DNA of 64,000 nt, from NCBI GenBank assembly GCA_025210345.1, contig JAOARX010000032.1, positions 1 to 64,000 on the forward strand, written 5' to 3'. Made by a program: the position numbers and the translations under genes. Numbering within the stretch: position 1 is the stretch's first letter; each line of letters begins with the position of its first letter. This stretch comes from Pelagimonas sp. (GTDB taxonomy: Bacteria > Pseudomonadota > Alphaproteobacteria > Rhodobacterales > Rhodobacteraceae). Under the pieces are notes generated by a model. It was not told the origin of the DNA, did not search any database, and was given only the letters and a program-made list of their open reading frames with translations. This document shows positions 55,435-64,000 of this stretch, piece by piece.

Positions 55435-57132
55435 ATGAAACTCAAGTCCCTGATGCTTGGGGCAGCAGCCGCTTTTGCGCTGACGCCTGCAGCATACGCC
55501 GAGCGCGGCGCAGATGGCGAAGTCAAGATTATCTATTGGCAGGCCCCGTCGACGCTGAACCCGTATCTGTCTGGTGGCACCAAAGACGTGGAATCAGCTT
55601 CGATGATCATCGAGCCGCTGGCGCGTTACAACGAAACCGGCGAACTGGTTCCTTGGCTGGTTGAAGAAGTTCCCACAACCGCGAACGGCGGCGTGAGCGA
55701 AGACCTGACCTCCATCACTTGGAAAATCAAGCCGGGCATCACATGGTCGGATGGCTCTGCCTTTACCTCGGCGGACGTGGCGTTCACCCATGAATACTGC
55801 ACCCACCCCGAAGGCGGCTGTGCGCAGCTGACCAAATTCGGCGGTGTGAAGTCGGTGGAAACCCCCGACGATCTGACCGTTGTCGTGACCTTTGAAGGCC
55901 CGACCCCGAACCCCTATGGCCCGTTTGTGGGTGGCGAAAGCCCGATCCTGCAAAAGGCACAATTCGCCAACTGCCTTGGCGCGGCTGGCTCGACCTGTAC
56001 CGAGCAGAACTTTGGCCCCATCGGCACCGGCGCCTTCAAGGTTGACGATTTCAAGCCCAACGACGTGATCATCATGTCGGCCAATGACAACTACCGTGAT
56101 CCGGCCAAGCCCGCGTTCTCGAAAGTGACCTTCAAAGGTGGCGGCGACGCGGCAGCCGCGGGTCGCGCGGTTCTGGAAACCGGCGAGTTTGACTATGCTT
56201 GGAACCTCCAGCTGGCCCCCGACGTCATCGCGGAAATGGAAAAAGGCGGCAAAGGCAAACCCGTTGCAGGTTTTGGCCCGCTGCTTGAGCGCATCATGCT
56301 CAACAACACCAACCCCGACCCGGCGCTTGGCCCGGACGAGCGTTCGGTCATCCGTCCGCACCCGTTCCTGAGCGATCCCGCGGTTTACAAAGCCATGTCG
56401 ATGGCGCTGGACCGTCCGCTTCTGGTTGAAGTTGGCTATGGCCAGGCCGGCAGGGTCTCGTGCTCGTGGGTTCCCGCACCGGCGGCCTATGCGATCGACG
56501 TCGAAGGCTGCGACGTTCAGGACATCGATGGCGCGAACAAGTTGCTGGACGATGCAGGCATCGTTGACACCGATGGTGACGGCGTACGTGAAAAAGACGG
56601 CGTTCCCCTCTCGATCCTGTACCAGACCTCGACCAACGCTGTGCGTCAGGACTTCCAGGCTCTGATCAAAGAGTGGTGGGGCATGATTGGTATCCAGACC
56701 GAACTGCGCAACATCGAAGGCTCGGTCTTCTTTGGCGGTGACGCGGGTTCGCCCGACACCTTCCAGAAGTTCTATGCAGACGTGGAAATGTACGCGAACA
56801 CCTTTAACGGCACCGATCCGCAGTCCTACATGGGCAACGGTCTGTGCGACAAGGCACCGTCACCTGCAACCCAGTGGCAGGGTGAGAACATCTCGCGCTT
56901 CTGCTCGGAAGAATACGACGCGATTCACGCCGAACTGTCGACCACTGCCGATATGGCCAAGCGCGCAGAGCTGGCGCAAAAGCTGAACACCATCGCCTTT
57001 GAAGAAGGCATGATGATCCCGCTCGTACAGCGTGGTCGTGTGTCGGCGCACTCCAACACTCTGGGCGGCGTTGTTCTCAACGTTTGGGACTCGGAACTGT
57101 GGAACGTCGCTGACTGGCACCGCATCAAGTGA
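55435..57132 (+). CDS. Periplasmic binding protein, family 5
   Basis: 565 residues from ATG 55435 (GGAGAG upstream). Signal peptide MKLKSLMLGAAAAFALTPAA, then the SBP_bac_5 fold (YWQAPSTLNPYLSGGTKD; ITWKIKPGITWSDGSAFTS). Two pairs of Cys (EYCTHPEGGC; NCLGAAGSTC) suggest disulfides. The ligand of this group is often a peptide or glycoside. First gene of the plus-strand importer unit. Confidence 0.94.
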   Translation: MKLKSLMLGAAAAFALTPAAYAERGADGEVKIIYWQAPSTLNPYLSGGTKDVESASMIIEPLARYNETGELVPWLVEEVPTTANGGVSEDLTSITWKIKPGITWSDGSAFTSADVAFTHEYCTHPEGGCAQLTKFGGVKSVETPDDLTVVVTFEGPTPNPYGPFVGGESPILQKAQFANCLGAAGSTCTEQNFGPIGTGAFKVDDFKPNDVIIMSANDNYRDPAKPAFSKVTFKGGGDAAAAGRAVLETGEFDYAWNLQLAPDVIAEMEKGGKGKPVAGFGPLLERIMLNNTNPDPALGPDERSVIRPHPFLSDPAVYKAMSMALDRPLLVEVGYGQAGRVSCSWVPAPAAYAIDVEGCDVQDIDGANKLLDDAGIVDTDGDGVREKDGVPLSILYQTSTNAVRQDFQALIKEWWGMIGIQTELRNIEGSVFFGGDAGSPDTFQKFYADVEMYANTFNGTDPQSYMGNGLCDKAPSPATQWQGENISRFCSEEYDAIHAELSTTADMAKRAELAQKLNTIAFEEGMMIPLVQRGRVSAHSNTLGGVVLNVWDSELWNVADWHRIK

Positions 57133-57174
57133 TGTGACCTGCGGGGGGCTTGCCTTCCCGCAGAATGTCGTTAA

Positions 57175-57203
57175 GGGGTGAGGCCCAACCTCACCCCGCT
57201 TTT
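57175..57203 (+). terminator. Attenuator-like hairpin between SBP and permease genes
   Basis: GGGGTGAGG and CCTCACCCC around CCCAA, then GCTTTT. A second stem (GCGGG/CCCGC, about 57141-57161) is just upstream. It probably lets the binding protein be made in excess. Confidence 0.7.
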
Positions 57204-57238
57204 CCCAAAACGTCTGAAACTTCTGTCCCGAGGCGCCG

Positions 57239-58246
57239 ATGCTCACCTTTGCAACGCGACGTTTAATATTGTCGATTCCGACGCTTCTGTTCATCAGTTT
57301 CGTCATTTTCATGCTGCTCCAACTCGCCCCAGGCGATCCCATGTCCCAGGTCCCCCTGACGGTGCCTGACGAAGTCAAACAAAAGATGCGCGAAGCGCTT
57401 GGCGTGGGCGAACCCGCGCTGGTCCAATACTGGAAATGGCTGGTGCAGGTCTTTTGGGTGGAACCCCAGGTGCTGATCGACAGCATCTTTGGCACCAACA
57501 TCTCTGAAGGCAAACAACGCGTGATCAGCTGGCAGACCCGTTCGCCGGTGATGGATATCGTGATCCAGCGGATTCCCCAGACCCTGTGGGTTGTGGGTGT
57601 GGCCTATATTGTGGCGATCCTGATCGCGATCCCGGTTGGCGTCTATTCCGCCTATCGGCAGTATTCAGTCTTTGATCAGGCCGGGACCTTCGTGACCATG
57701 ATCGGCTTTTCGATCCCGCCCTTCTTCACCGGCCCCCTCTTGATCGTGATCTTTTCGGTTCAGCTGGGCTGGTTCCCGTCGATCTATGACACCACCCATG
57801 TGGTCAATGATTGGGCATCGTTCAAAGTGCAGCTTCAACAGATGATCATGCCGGTGATGGTGCTGGCGCTGCAGATCACGGCCCAGTTGTCGCGCTATAT
57901 GCGGGCCTCCATGCTGGACAATCTGGGGCAAGACTATGTGCGCACCGCCCGCGCCAAGGGCATGTCGGAATCGATTGTTGTCATGCAGCACGTGTTGCGC
58001 AACTCGATGATCCCGGTTGTGACCGTGATCGCCCTGGGCATCCCGTCGATCTTTGGCGGCGCGATCATCACCGAGAACGTGTTCAAGGTGAATGGCATCG
58101 GCCAGTTGCTGATCACCGCTCTCTTTGCCAACGACCTGCCCATGGTCATGACGCTGACCTTCATTTTTGCCGTCCTGATCGTGTTGTTCAACCTGGTCGC
58201 AGACGTGCTGTATGGCCTGCTTGACCCGAGGATTCGCTATGACTGA
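57239..58246 (+). CDS. ABC importer permease, DppB-like
   Basis: 335 residues, six membrane segments. The N-terminal helix (RRLILSIPTLLFISFVIFMLL) is the family start, and the EAA loop is RTARAKGMSESIVVMQHVL. Periplasmic segment 45-110 is longer than minimal. It overlaps the next permease by 8 bases. Confidence 0.95.
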   Translation: MLTFATRRLILSIPTLLFISFVIFMLLQLAPGDPMSQVPLTVPDEVKQKMREALGVGEPALVQYWKWLVQVFWVEPQVLIDSIFGTNISEGKQRVISWQTRSPVMDIVIQRIPQTLWVVGVAYIVAILIAIPVGVYSAYRQYSVFDQAGTFVTMIGFSIPPFFTGPLLIVIFSVQLGWFPSIYDTTHVVNDWASFKVQLQQMIMPVMVLALQITAQLSRYMRASMLDNLGQDYVRTARAKGMSESIVVMQHVLRNSMIPVVTVIALGIPSIFGGAIITENVFKVNGIGQLLITALFANDLPMVMTLTFIFAVLIVLFNLVADVLYGLLDPRIRYD

Positions 58247-59207
58247 TACCATTGCACCCATCGAGGCCCTTCAGGACAAAGAACCCTCCAAGCCACCGCG
58301 CTCGCGCGGGAAAGACGTCTGGGACCAGCTGCGCAAGCACAAGGGCGCGATGTTTGGTCTGGGGTTCCTGATCTTCATCACGCTGGCCGTGCTGATCGGC
58401 CCCTATATCTGGACGGCGGATCCGCAGAAACTGGACATCCGCAACAAGGACATGCGCCCGATCTATACAGCAATCTGGGATGGTGACGCCAAGGTCAGCT
58501 GGGCCAAGCCCCTTGGATCAGACCAACTGGGTCGCGATCATCTGGCGCAGATGCTGGCGGGTGGGCGCGCGTCCATGGCCGTTGGCTGGGCCGCGATGCT
58601 TTTGTCTCTGGTCATCGGCACCGCCGTGGGGGTGGTCGCGGGCTATTTCAAAAAGCTGGACGGGCCGTTGATGCGATTAACGGATTTGTTCCTGTCGCTG
58701 CCGATCTTGCCATTGCTATTGGTGGCCGTGACACTGTTCCGACAACCCTTGAGGGCCAGTTTCGGGCCGGAAGGGGGAATGTTCATCCTCATTGTCACGA
58801 TTGTCGCGATCACCTCTTGGATGCCCACGGCCCGGATCGTCCGCGGCGATGTTCTGGCGATCAAGGAGCGCGAGTTCGTTCTGGCCGCCCATTCGATCGG
58901 CACATCCCCGTTCAAGATCATCCGGCGTCACATGCTGCCCAACGTGCTGTCGCCGATCATGGTGTCGGCGGCGCTGGGTCTGGCCACGGCGATCATCACG
59001 GAATCGGCGCTGTCCTTCCTTGGGGTGGGCTTTCCGTCGGACTTCCCCACCTGGGGCAAGATGCTGGCCGACGCCGTGGTGCGGATGGAGCGCTTTCCCG
59101 AACGCGTGATGCTGCCCGGGATCGCCATTTCGCTGACGGTGCTGTCGGTGAACTTTTTGGGCGACGGTCTGCGCGACGCATTGGATCCGCGTATTCGCGG
59201 ACGGTAA
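58239..59207 (+). CDS. ABC importer permease, DppC-like
   Basis: 322 residues from ATG 58239. Cytoplasmic start (1-38), TM1 FGLGFLIFITLAVLIGPYI, periplasmic loop (KPLGSDQLGRDHLAQMLAGG), and the EAA loop in VLAAHSIGTSPFKIIRRHML. Partner of the DppB-like permease. Ends 29 bases before a terminator. Confidence 0.95.
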   Translation: MTDTIAPIEALQDKEPSKPPRSRGKDVWDQLRKHKGAMFGLGFLIFITLAVLIGPYIWTADPQKLDIRNKDMRPIYTAIWDGDAKVSWAKPLGSDQLGRDHLAQMLAGGRASMAVGWAAMLLSLVIGTAVGVVAGYFKKLDGPLMRLTDLFLSLPILPLLLVAVTLFRQPLRASFGPEGGMFILIVTIVAITSWMPTARIVRGDVLAIKEREFVLAAHSIGTSPFKIIRRHMLPNVLSPIMVSAALGLATAIITESALSFLGVGFPSDFPTWGKMLADAVVRMERFPERVMLPGIAISLTVLSVNFLGDGLRDALDPRIRGR

Positions 59208-59236
59208 GCGCAAATAAGGACACCACCATGATCAAG

Positions 59237-59265
59237 CGGCCCGCAGGCAAATGCGGGCCGTTATT
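59237..59265 (+). terminator. Terminator of the ABC importer unit
   Basis: CGGCCCGCA, loop GGCAAA, TGCGGGCCG, then TTATT. Confidence 0.85.
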
Positions 59266-59421
59266 CGTTTGCAAACGCGAAACAGGTTTCCGGATTCGAG
59301 GGCGGGATCAGAACAGAGTTCCACCCAGACCCAGACATTCACCCATTCATAAACTTGATTTCCTTAGAAACCCCACGCATCTGGAATGGAGTTCCGTTCC
59401 ACACCCGATCTGGGGGCTGCC

Positions 59422-60474
59422 ATGTATGAAGACTTTGGATTTGAAACCCTGACCGCGCCACAGGCTGCGGTTTGGTTTGCACTGCTCATTGGTCTGACCT
59501 TCGGGGCCTTGGCCGAGCGCACGAAATTCTGCTTTCGCCGCAGCCTGATCGGTGAAGACCGCAAACAGGCCCTGGGCCTTTGGGCCATCGCGCTGGGTGT
59601 TGCGGTTCTGGGCACGCAGGCGGGTGTAGCCTATGGGCTGATCTCGTTTGAAGAGCACCGCTTTTTGTCATCTGACCTGCCATTGGCTGCCATCTTGATC
59701 GGAGGCGCCCTGTTTGGCGCCGGTATGGTGTTGACCCGTGGCTGTGCCTCGCGCCTGACCGTGTTGTCGGCGACGGGGAACCTGCGCGCCGCCATGGTGC
59801 TGGTGGTATTTGCTGTCGTCGCCCATGCGACCATGAAAGGCGTGCTGGCGCCGCTGCGTGTGGCGATCAGCGAAGCAACCCTTGACCTTGGCGCTGCGAC
59901 CTCGCTGGCCGCGTTGCCCGGTGGCGGGGTGTTCTGGGCCGGTATGATCGCCCTTGCGGCTTTTGCGATTGCCCTGCGGTCCGGCAACCGCGCTCTGCCC
60001 CTGCTGGGCGCGGCCCTAATCGGCGCGCTTGTGCCCGCCGCGTGGATCGGCACGGGCTTTGTGCTGTATGATGACTTTGACCCGATTGCGCTGCAAAGCC
60101 TCGCCTTTACCCAACCTTGGGGCGACAGCCTGTTCTGGGGCATTGCTGCCAGCTCGATTTCGGCCAACTTTGGTGTTGGTCTGATCGGTGGCGTGTTGCT
60201 GGGCAGTTTCCTATCGGCTCTTTCGGCCCGCCGCCTCGCGTGGCAGAGCTTTACCAGCCCGCGTGAAACCGGCCGCTATGCGGCAGGAGCAGCCATGATG
60301 GGCACCGGCGGTGTACTGGCTGGCGGTTGCACCGTGGGCGCCGGTCTGGCGGGGGTGCCGACCCTGTCCCTTGCCGCGATCCTGGCCCTGGGTGCCATTG
60401 CAGCGGGCGCCTATGCCATGAATGCTGCGCTCAATCTTCGCGGATCTTCTGCCGTGGCCATCCCGGCTGAATAG
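59422..60474 (+). CDS. YeeE/YedE transporter
   Basis: 350 residues, about nine membrane segments. The conserved Cys motifs are KFCFRRSL (about 35), TRGCASRLT and AGGCTVGAGLAG; in the thiosulfate importer YeeE (TsuA) such Cys relay the ion through the pore. Likely takes up thiosulfate or a like sulfur species. ATG 59422 lacks a strong ribosome site; a longer start at 59386 is possible. Confidence 0.9.
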   Translation: MYEDFGFETLTAPQAAVWFALLIGLTFGALAERTKFCFRRSLIGEDRKQALGLWAIALGVAVLGTQAGVAYGLISFEEHRFLSSDLPLAAILIGGALFGAGMVLTRGCASRLTVLSATGNLRAAMVLVVFAVVAHATMKGVLAPLRVAISEATLDLGAATSLAALPGGGVFWAGMIALAAFAIALRSGNRALPLLGAALIGALVPAAWIGTGFVLYDDFDPIALQSLAFTQPWGDSLFWGIAASSISANFGVGLIGGVLLGSFLSALSARRLAWQSFTSPRETGRYAAGAAMMGTGGVLAGGCTVGAGLAGVPTLSLAAILALGAIAAGAYAMNAALNLRGSSAVAIPAE

Positions 60475-60514
60475 GCTGAATAACCGGCATACCGGCATTC
60501 TGGCATTCCGGGCG

Positions 60515-61822
60515 CTACAGATCTGGTCCGGCCCCTTCAACATGGTGCCGGATGCGCCGCACCATCAGCCAGACCACCAGCACCACCGGCAGGGTCACAA
60601 TCGCCGTCAGCATGCCCTTGGACAGCCCCAGGGGCGTGGCCAGCGGATAGGCCAGATAGCTGACCAGCGACACCGCGTAATAGCTGATCGCCACAACCGA
60701 GAGCCCCTCAACCGTCTTCTGCAACTGCAGCTGAAGCTCAGCACGCTGGTTCATGGTTTCCAACAGTTGCTGGTTTTGCGCGGATCTTTGAACCTCGACA
60801 CGGGTGCGCAGCAGATCAGCGGCGCGGGTGGCGCGCTGGGTCATGCTGTCCAGACGCCGCTGTGACGAATTCACCGTGCGCATGGCCGGATCGTAGCGGC
60901 GCATCATGAATTCACGAAAGGTCTGCCGCCCCATGAACCGGGTTTCGCGCAGCACCTGGATACGTTGATGGACGATGGCCTCATAGGCTTCTGTCGCTCC
61001 AAAGCGAAACGAGGTATCCGCCGAGATCTGCTCAAGCTCGCTTGAGATCTGCAACAGATCCCCAAGGGTCTTTTCATCGCCGCCCTCGGCCCCGGTGGCC
61101 GCGGTCATGTCCCGCATCAGGGCGTTGAGTTCGGTATCCAGCTGGCCCATGCGCGGCCCAAGCGTTTTCACACGGGAAAATCCCAGCATCGACACGGCTT
61201 TGTACGTCTCGATTTCGCAAAGGCGCTGGGTTACGCGACCCACGCGCCGCGCCCCCACGCCGTCGCGGACAAAGACCGCCATGCGCTGATGCCCCGCCGG
61301 ATCAATGCGAAAATCCGCCGCCACCGTCGCTTCGCCATCCAACACGTCAGACACCGCCAGACTTTCCCCCACGAACCAGTCTTTGAGACGGTGCGCGACC
61401 TCTTCGTCACTTTTGCGCGGGACCACCCGGATCAGGGCCGAGGTGACGCGTACCCCGGGGGCTTCGGCCAGCCATTCCTCGGGGAACACGTCAAAATCAA
61501 CCGGATCAAAGGCGCGTGTCCCCTTGCCGGACAGGAACACCGTATAGGTCACGAACTCTGTGTGCTGTTCCCATTTCAACGTATGTTGACCGATCTGAGT
61601 GCTGAAATGCGTGGCCCCCGGTTGCGGGTGCGGCGCGCCATAGCGATCAAGCAAGGCAACCAGGTGTTTCAGATCATAATCCCTGTCTCGCTGCGCCGCG
61701 TTTTGCGAGGCTTTGATGGCCAGAAAAACCGCCCGGCACGGGGGCGTCAGCGACGGAAAAGGCCGCGCGTGCAATTCATTGGCAAGATTATAGCGAAGCG
61801 GATGATCCTGGATCTGCGGCAT
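60515..61822 (-). CDS. DUF3422 membrane protein
   Basis: 435 residues from ATG 61822 (MPQIQDHPLRYNLANELHAR, a DUF3422 hallmark). Long soluble helical part to about 375 with coiled coil (QRRLDSMTQRATRAADLLRT), then two membrane helices (VEGLSVVAISYYAVSLVSYL and MLTAIVTLPVVLVVWLMV) and a short basic end. The layout recalls the RmuC/CorA-like style, but no pore motif GxN. Unknown role. Confidence 0.9.
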   Translation of the reverse strand: MPQIQDHPLRYNLANELHARPFPSLTPPCRAVFLAIKASQNAAQRDRDYDLKHLVALLDRYGAPHPQPGATHFSTQIGQHTLKWEQHTEFVTYTVFLSGKGTRAFDPVDFDVFPEEWLAEAPGVRVTSALIRVVPRKSDEEVAHRLKDWFVGESLAVSDVLDGEATVAADFRIDPAGHQRMAVFVRDGVGARRVGRVTQRLCEIETYKAVSMLGFSRVKTLGPRMGQLDTELNALMRDMTAATGAEGGDEKTLGDLLQISSELEQISADTSFRFGATEAYEAIVHQRIQVLRETRFMGRQTFREFMMRRYDPAMRTVNSSQRRLDSMTQRATRAADLLRTRVEVQRSAQNQQLLETMNQRAELQLQLQKTVEGLSVVAISYYAVSLVSYLAYPLATPLGLSKGMLTAIVTLPVVLVVWLMVRRIRHHVEGAGPDL

Positions 61823-61958
61823 ATCTGGGTCCTGCTGGGTCCTGCGGTTTTTTGGCAACCTAGTGGAAGCACATCGCAAGTAAAGTGAAATCTTGTTCTA
61901 TATCAGAACCTTAACGGAATGCATCGGTATGCAAGCCAACCAGATCCGCGTCGCGCCG

Positions 61959-62390
61959 CTATTTTGGGCAATAGCGACTTGTCATGGTGTAATCCTTGCG
62001 CGGCCCCCGCACGCGCCAGCGGCATGACCAGTTGGGCCAATCGCAAAACGCATAGGTGGCATCATATTGATCCGGGTCACACCAATGCGCGCTATCGCCC
62101 CCCAGGGGAGGCACCGAATGGAAAAAGCGCCCATCATCAAAGAACACCCGCAAATCCGCATCCCAGCGATACCGCCGCTCAGCCTGAAAAGCACCCTGCC
62201 CCGGCATCTGCAGCTGCCCACTTTCGCGATAGTCCGCCCCCCCTGCATCCGCGATCCAGCGCGCCTGCCCCTCAAAGCTGGCCTGCGCCCCGTCGCCGTG
62301 CTGGATCTCGCGCGTGAGATGCCAGTCCCCCAGAAAATCGTTCAAGGTCAATCCAACCACGGCCGCGCGTTCCCCTTCGCCAAACTCCAC
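61959..62390 (-). CDS. DUF6314-like protein
   Basis: 143 residues, soluble, strand-rich (LNDFLGDWHLTREIQHGDG; YRESGQLQMPGQGAFQAERR; VFFDDGRFFHSVPP) and a Cys/Trp-rich end (CDWPNWSCRWRVRGPRKDY). The shape suggests a lipocalin-like barrel; I assign DUF6314 with moderate certainty. Function unknown. Divergent from purB. Confidence 0.7.
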   Translation of the reverse strand: MEFGEGERAAVVGLTLNDFLGDWHLTREIQHGDGAQASFEGQARWIADAGGADYRESGQLQMPGQGAFQAERRYRWDADLRVFFDDGRFFHSVPPLGGDSAHWCDPDQYDATYAFCDWPNWSCRWRVRGPRKDYTMTSRYCPK

Positions 62391-62589
62391 CTAGCTTATA
62401 GTCCGCCAATCGGGGCCGCGCCCAGCCATTCCACGCCGATACCGGTCAAAATGCGCCATTTGCCCCGATCCGGCCCAGGCAGGGCAATAAGCCTCAGGCC
62501 GAAACCCTTGTTCCCGGACGGTTGGCGGTTTATGACGCCCTCGCTCGCTGGTTCCGACTGCATCTGGTCTCAATACATAAGGATTGCCG

Positions 62590-63897
62590 ATGATCCCCCG
62601 CTATTCCCGCCCCGACATGGTTGCCATCTGGTCGCCAGAAACCAAGTTCCGCATCTGGTACGAAATCGAGGCACATGCCTGTGACGCTCAGGCCAAGCTG
62701 GGCGTGATCCCGCAGGAAAACGCCGATGCGGTCTGGAAAGCCAAGGACGTCGAATTCGACGTGGCGCGCATTGATGAAATCGAAGCGGTCACCAAACATG
62801 ACGTCATCGCGTTTCTGACCCATCTGGCAGAACATGTCGGCAGCGAAGAAGCCCGTTTTGTGCACCAGGGCATGACCTCGTCGGACGTGCTGGACACCTG
62901 TCTGAACGTCCAGCTGGTGCGCGCCGCGGATATTTTGATCGAAGACATGCATGGGCTGCTGGCCGCGCTGAAAAAGCGCGCGATGGAGCACAAGAACACC
63001 GTGCGCGTGGGCCGCAGCCACGGCATCCACGCCGAGCCCACCACCATGGGCCTGACCTTTGCCCGTTTCTATGCCGAAATGGACCGCAACCTGTCGCGCC
63101 TGCGCGATGCGCGTGCGGAAATCGCCACCGGCGCGATCTCGGGCGCGGTGGGCACCTTTGCCAACATCGACCCCGCCGTCGAAGAACATGTCTGCGAACA
63201 GATGGGTCTTGTCCCCGAGCCGATCAGCACGCAGGTCATCCCGCGTGACCGCCACGCGATGTTCTTTGCCACGCTGGGCGTCATTGCCTCGTCGATCGAA
63301 AACGTCGCGATTGAAATTCGCCACATGCAGCGCACCGAAGTGCTGGAAGGTGCAGAATTCTTTTCGATGGGTCAGAAAGGCTCGTCGGCGATGCCGCACA
63401 AAAAGAACCCGGTTCTGACGGAAAACCTGACCGGTCTGGCGCGCCTGGTGCGTATGGCGGTGGTCCCCGCGATGGAGAACGTGGCGCTTTGGCATGAACG
63501 CGATATTTCGCACTCTTCCGTTGAACGCATGATCGGCCCCGATGCCTGTGTCACGCTGGATTTTGCCCTGGCGCGTCTGACCGGCGTCATCGACAAGATG
63601 CTAGTGTTCCCGCAGAACATGCTGGACAATATGAACAAATTCCCCGGTCTGGTCATGTCGCAGCGCGTGCTGCTGGCGCTGACGCAGGCCGGCGTATCGC
63701 GCGAAGACGCCTATGTACTGGTGCAGCGCAACGCGCTTAAGGTCTGGGAAGACCGCGTTGATTTCCGCGAATTGCTCTTGGCGGATGCGGATGTTGTCAA
63801 GGCCCTTGGCGAAGACGGCATCAACGAGAAATTCGACATGGATTATCACACCAAACACGTGGACACGATCTTTGCCCGCGTCTTTGGCGAAGACTGA
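62590..63897 (+). CDS. purB: Adenylosuccinate lyase PurB
   Basis: Acts twice in purine synthesis (SAICAR and adenylosuccinate cleavage). 435 residues from ATG 62590 with TAAGGA upstream. Fumarase-fold signature SSAMPHKKNPV, His in GRSHGIHAEPTTMG, and TSSDVLDTCLN. Full length and followed by a terminator. Confidence 0.97.
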   Translation: MIPRYSRPDMVAIWSPETKFRIWYEIEAHACDAQAKLGVIPQENADAVWKAKDVEFDVARIDEIEAVTKHDVIAFLTHLAEHVGSEEARFVHQGMTSSDVLDTCLNVQLVRAADILIEDMHGLLAALKKRAMEHKNTVRVGRSHGIHAEPTTMGLTFARFYAEMDRNLSRLRDARAEIATGAISGAVGTFANIDPAVEEHVCEQMGLVPEPISTQVIPRDRHAMFFATLGVIASSIENVAIEIRHMQRTEVLEGAEFFSMGQKGSSAMPHKKNPVLTENLTGLARLVRMAVVPAMENVALWHERDISHSSVERMIGPDACVTLDFALARLTGVIDKMLVFPQNMLDNMNKFPGLVMSQRVLLALTQAGVSREDAYVLVQRNALKVWEDRVDFRELLLADADVVKALGEDGINEKFDMDYHTKHVDTIFARVFGED

Positions 63898-63941
63898 TCC
63901 AACCCCGCTGTTGCGGCGGAACATGTAAAAGCTTTCTAAAG

Positions 63942-63969
63942 CGGGCGGCGAAAAAACCGCCCGTTTTTT
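63942..63969 (+). terminator. Terminator of purB
   Basis: CGGGCGG, 8-base loop, CCGCCCG and six T. Confidence 0.93.
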
Positions 63970-64000
63970 AGTTTCATTGCACGTGCTTAACGCGCCAGAA

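Overview
The window reads as chromosomal DNA of a marine alphaproteobacterium of the Roseobacter group (Rhodobacteraceae). The support is high GC content, short intergenic gaps, many ATGA-type stop/start overlaps, and family-typical genes and orders: a fused iscR-isc-suf operon, DUF3422, DUF455, DUF5368, a U32 protease-like protein with a Cys-rich tail, and a CimA/CysS neighbourhood. This is inference from protein families, not from any rRNA marker; none is present.

Layout. At 1-1507 lies the end of an integrated element: the tail of an unknown gene, a small excisionase-like gene, a tyrosine integrase, and the tRNA-Arg(CCG) gene that probably served as attachment site. At 1590-11505 a 13-gene minus-strand operon makes iron-sulfur clusters: iscR, an unknown gene, a NifS/IscS-type desulfurase, sufB, an unknown gene, a YbjQ-like gene, a membrane protein, a methyltransferase-like gene, sufC, sufD, two YIP1-like membrane proteins and sufS. 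Its control region (11506-11707) carries a good sigma70-type promoter whose -10 sits inside an Irr-box-like palindrome. At 11708-16688 are an alpha/beta hydrolase, a small conserved gene, a protein made of two HD domains in tandem, a DUF924 protein and an MFS transporter. At 16101-17184 is a divergent TetR/membrane-protein pair with two identical operators.

At 17181-30034 are queA, a large AsmA-like envelope protein, a peroxiredoxin, a DUF455 ferritin-like protein, a LytM peptidase plus bactofilin pair for cell shape, a TSUP transporter, a U32 (TrhP-like) tRNA hydroxylation protein, and a Tat-exported sulfide:quinone-reductase-like flavoprotein with DUF5368. At 30275-32198 a Zur-box-like site precedes a CobW-family GTPase and DUF1826. 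At 33077-34393 lies a decayed asparagine-synthase-like gene.

At 34573-46450 follow a carboxylesterase, AlkA, an MFS transporter, a squalene/phytoene-synthase-like protein, cimA, cysS, a glyoxalase-fold protein divergent from soxR, mltG, fabF and an AT-richer DUF4274 gene. At 46838-53298 are a glycosyltransferase-like gene, rsgA, a lipoprotein, two M20 peptidases (one argE-like) and a frameshifted exonuclease/phosphatase-fold lipoprotein. At 53362-59207 is a peptide/solute ABC importer, with a fused double ATPase divergent from the binding protein and two permeases. The end holds a YeeE/YedE transporter, DUF3422, DUF6314 and purB.

No CRISPR array, rRNA operon, complete insertion sequence or phage structural gene was seen. 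The least explained parts are the two unknown genes stitched into the isc-suf operon by overlapping codons, the twin-operator TetR locus, the tandem HD protein, the CobW-DUF1826 unit, and a family of palindromic intergenic repeats built around TTTTCGAAAA.
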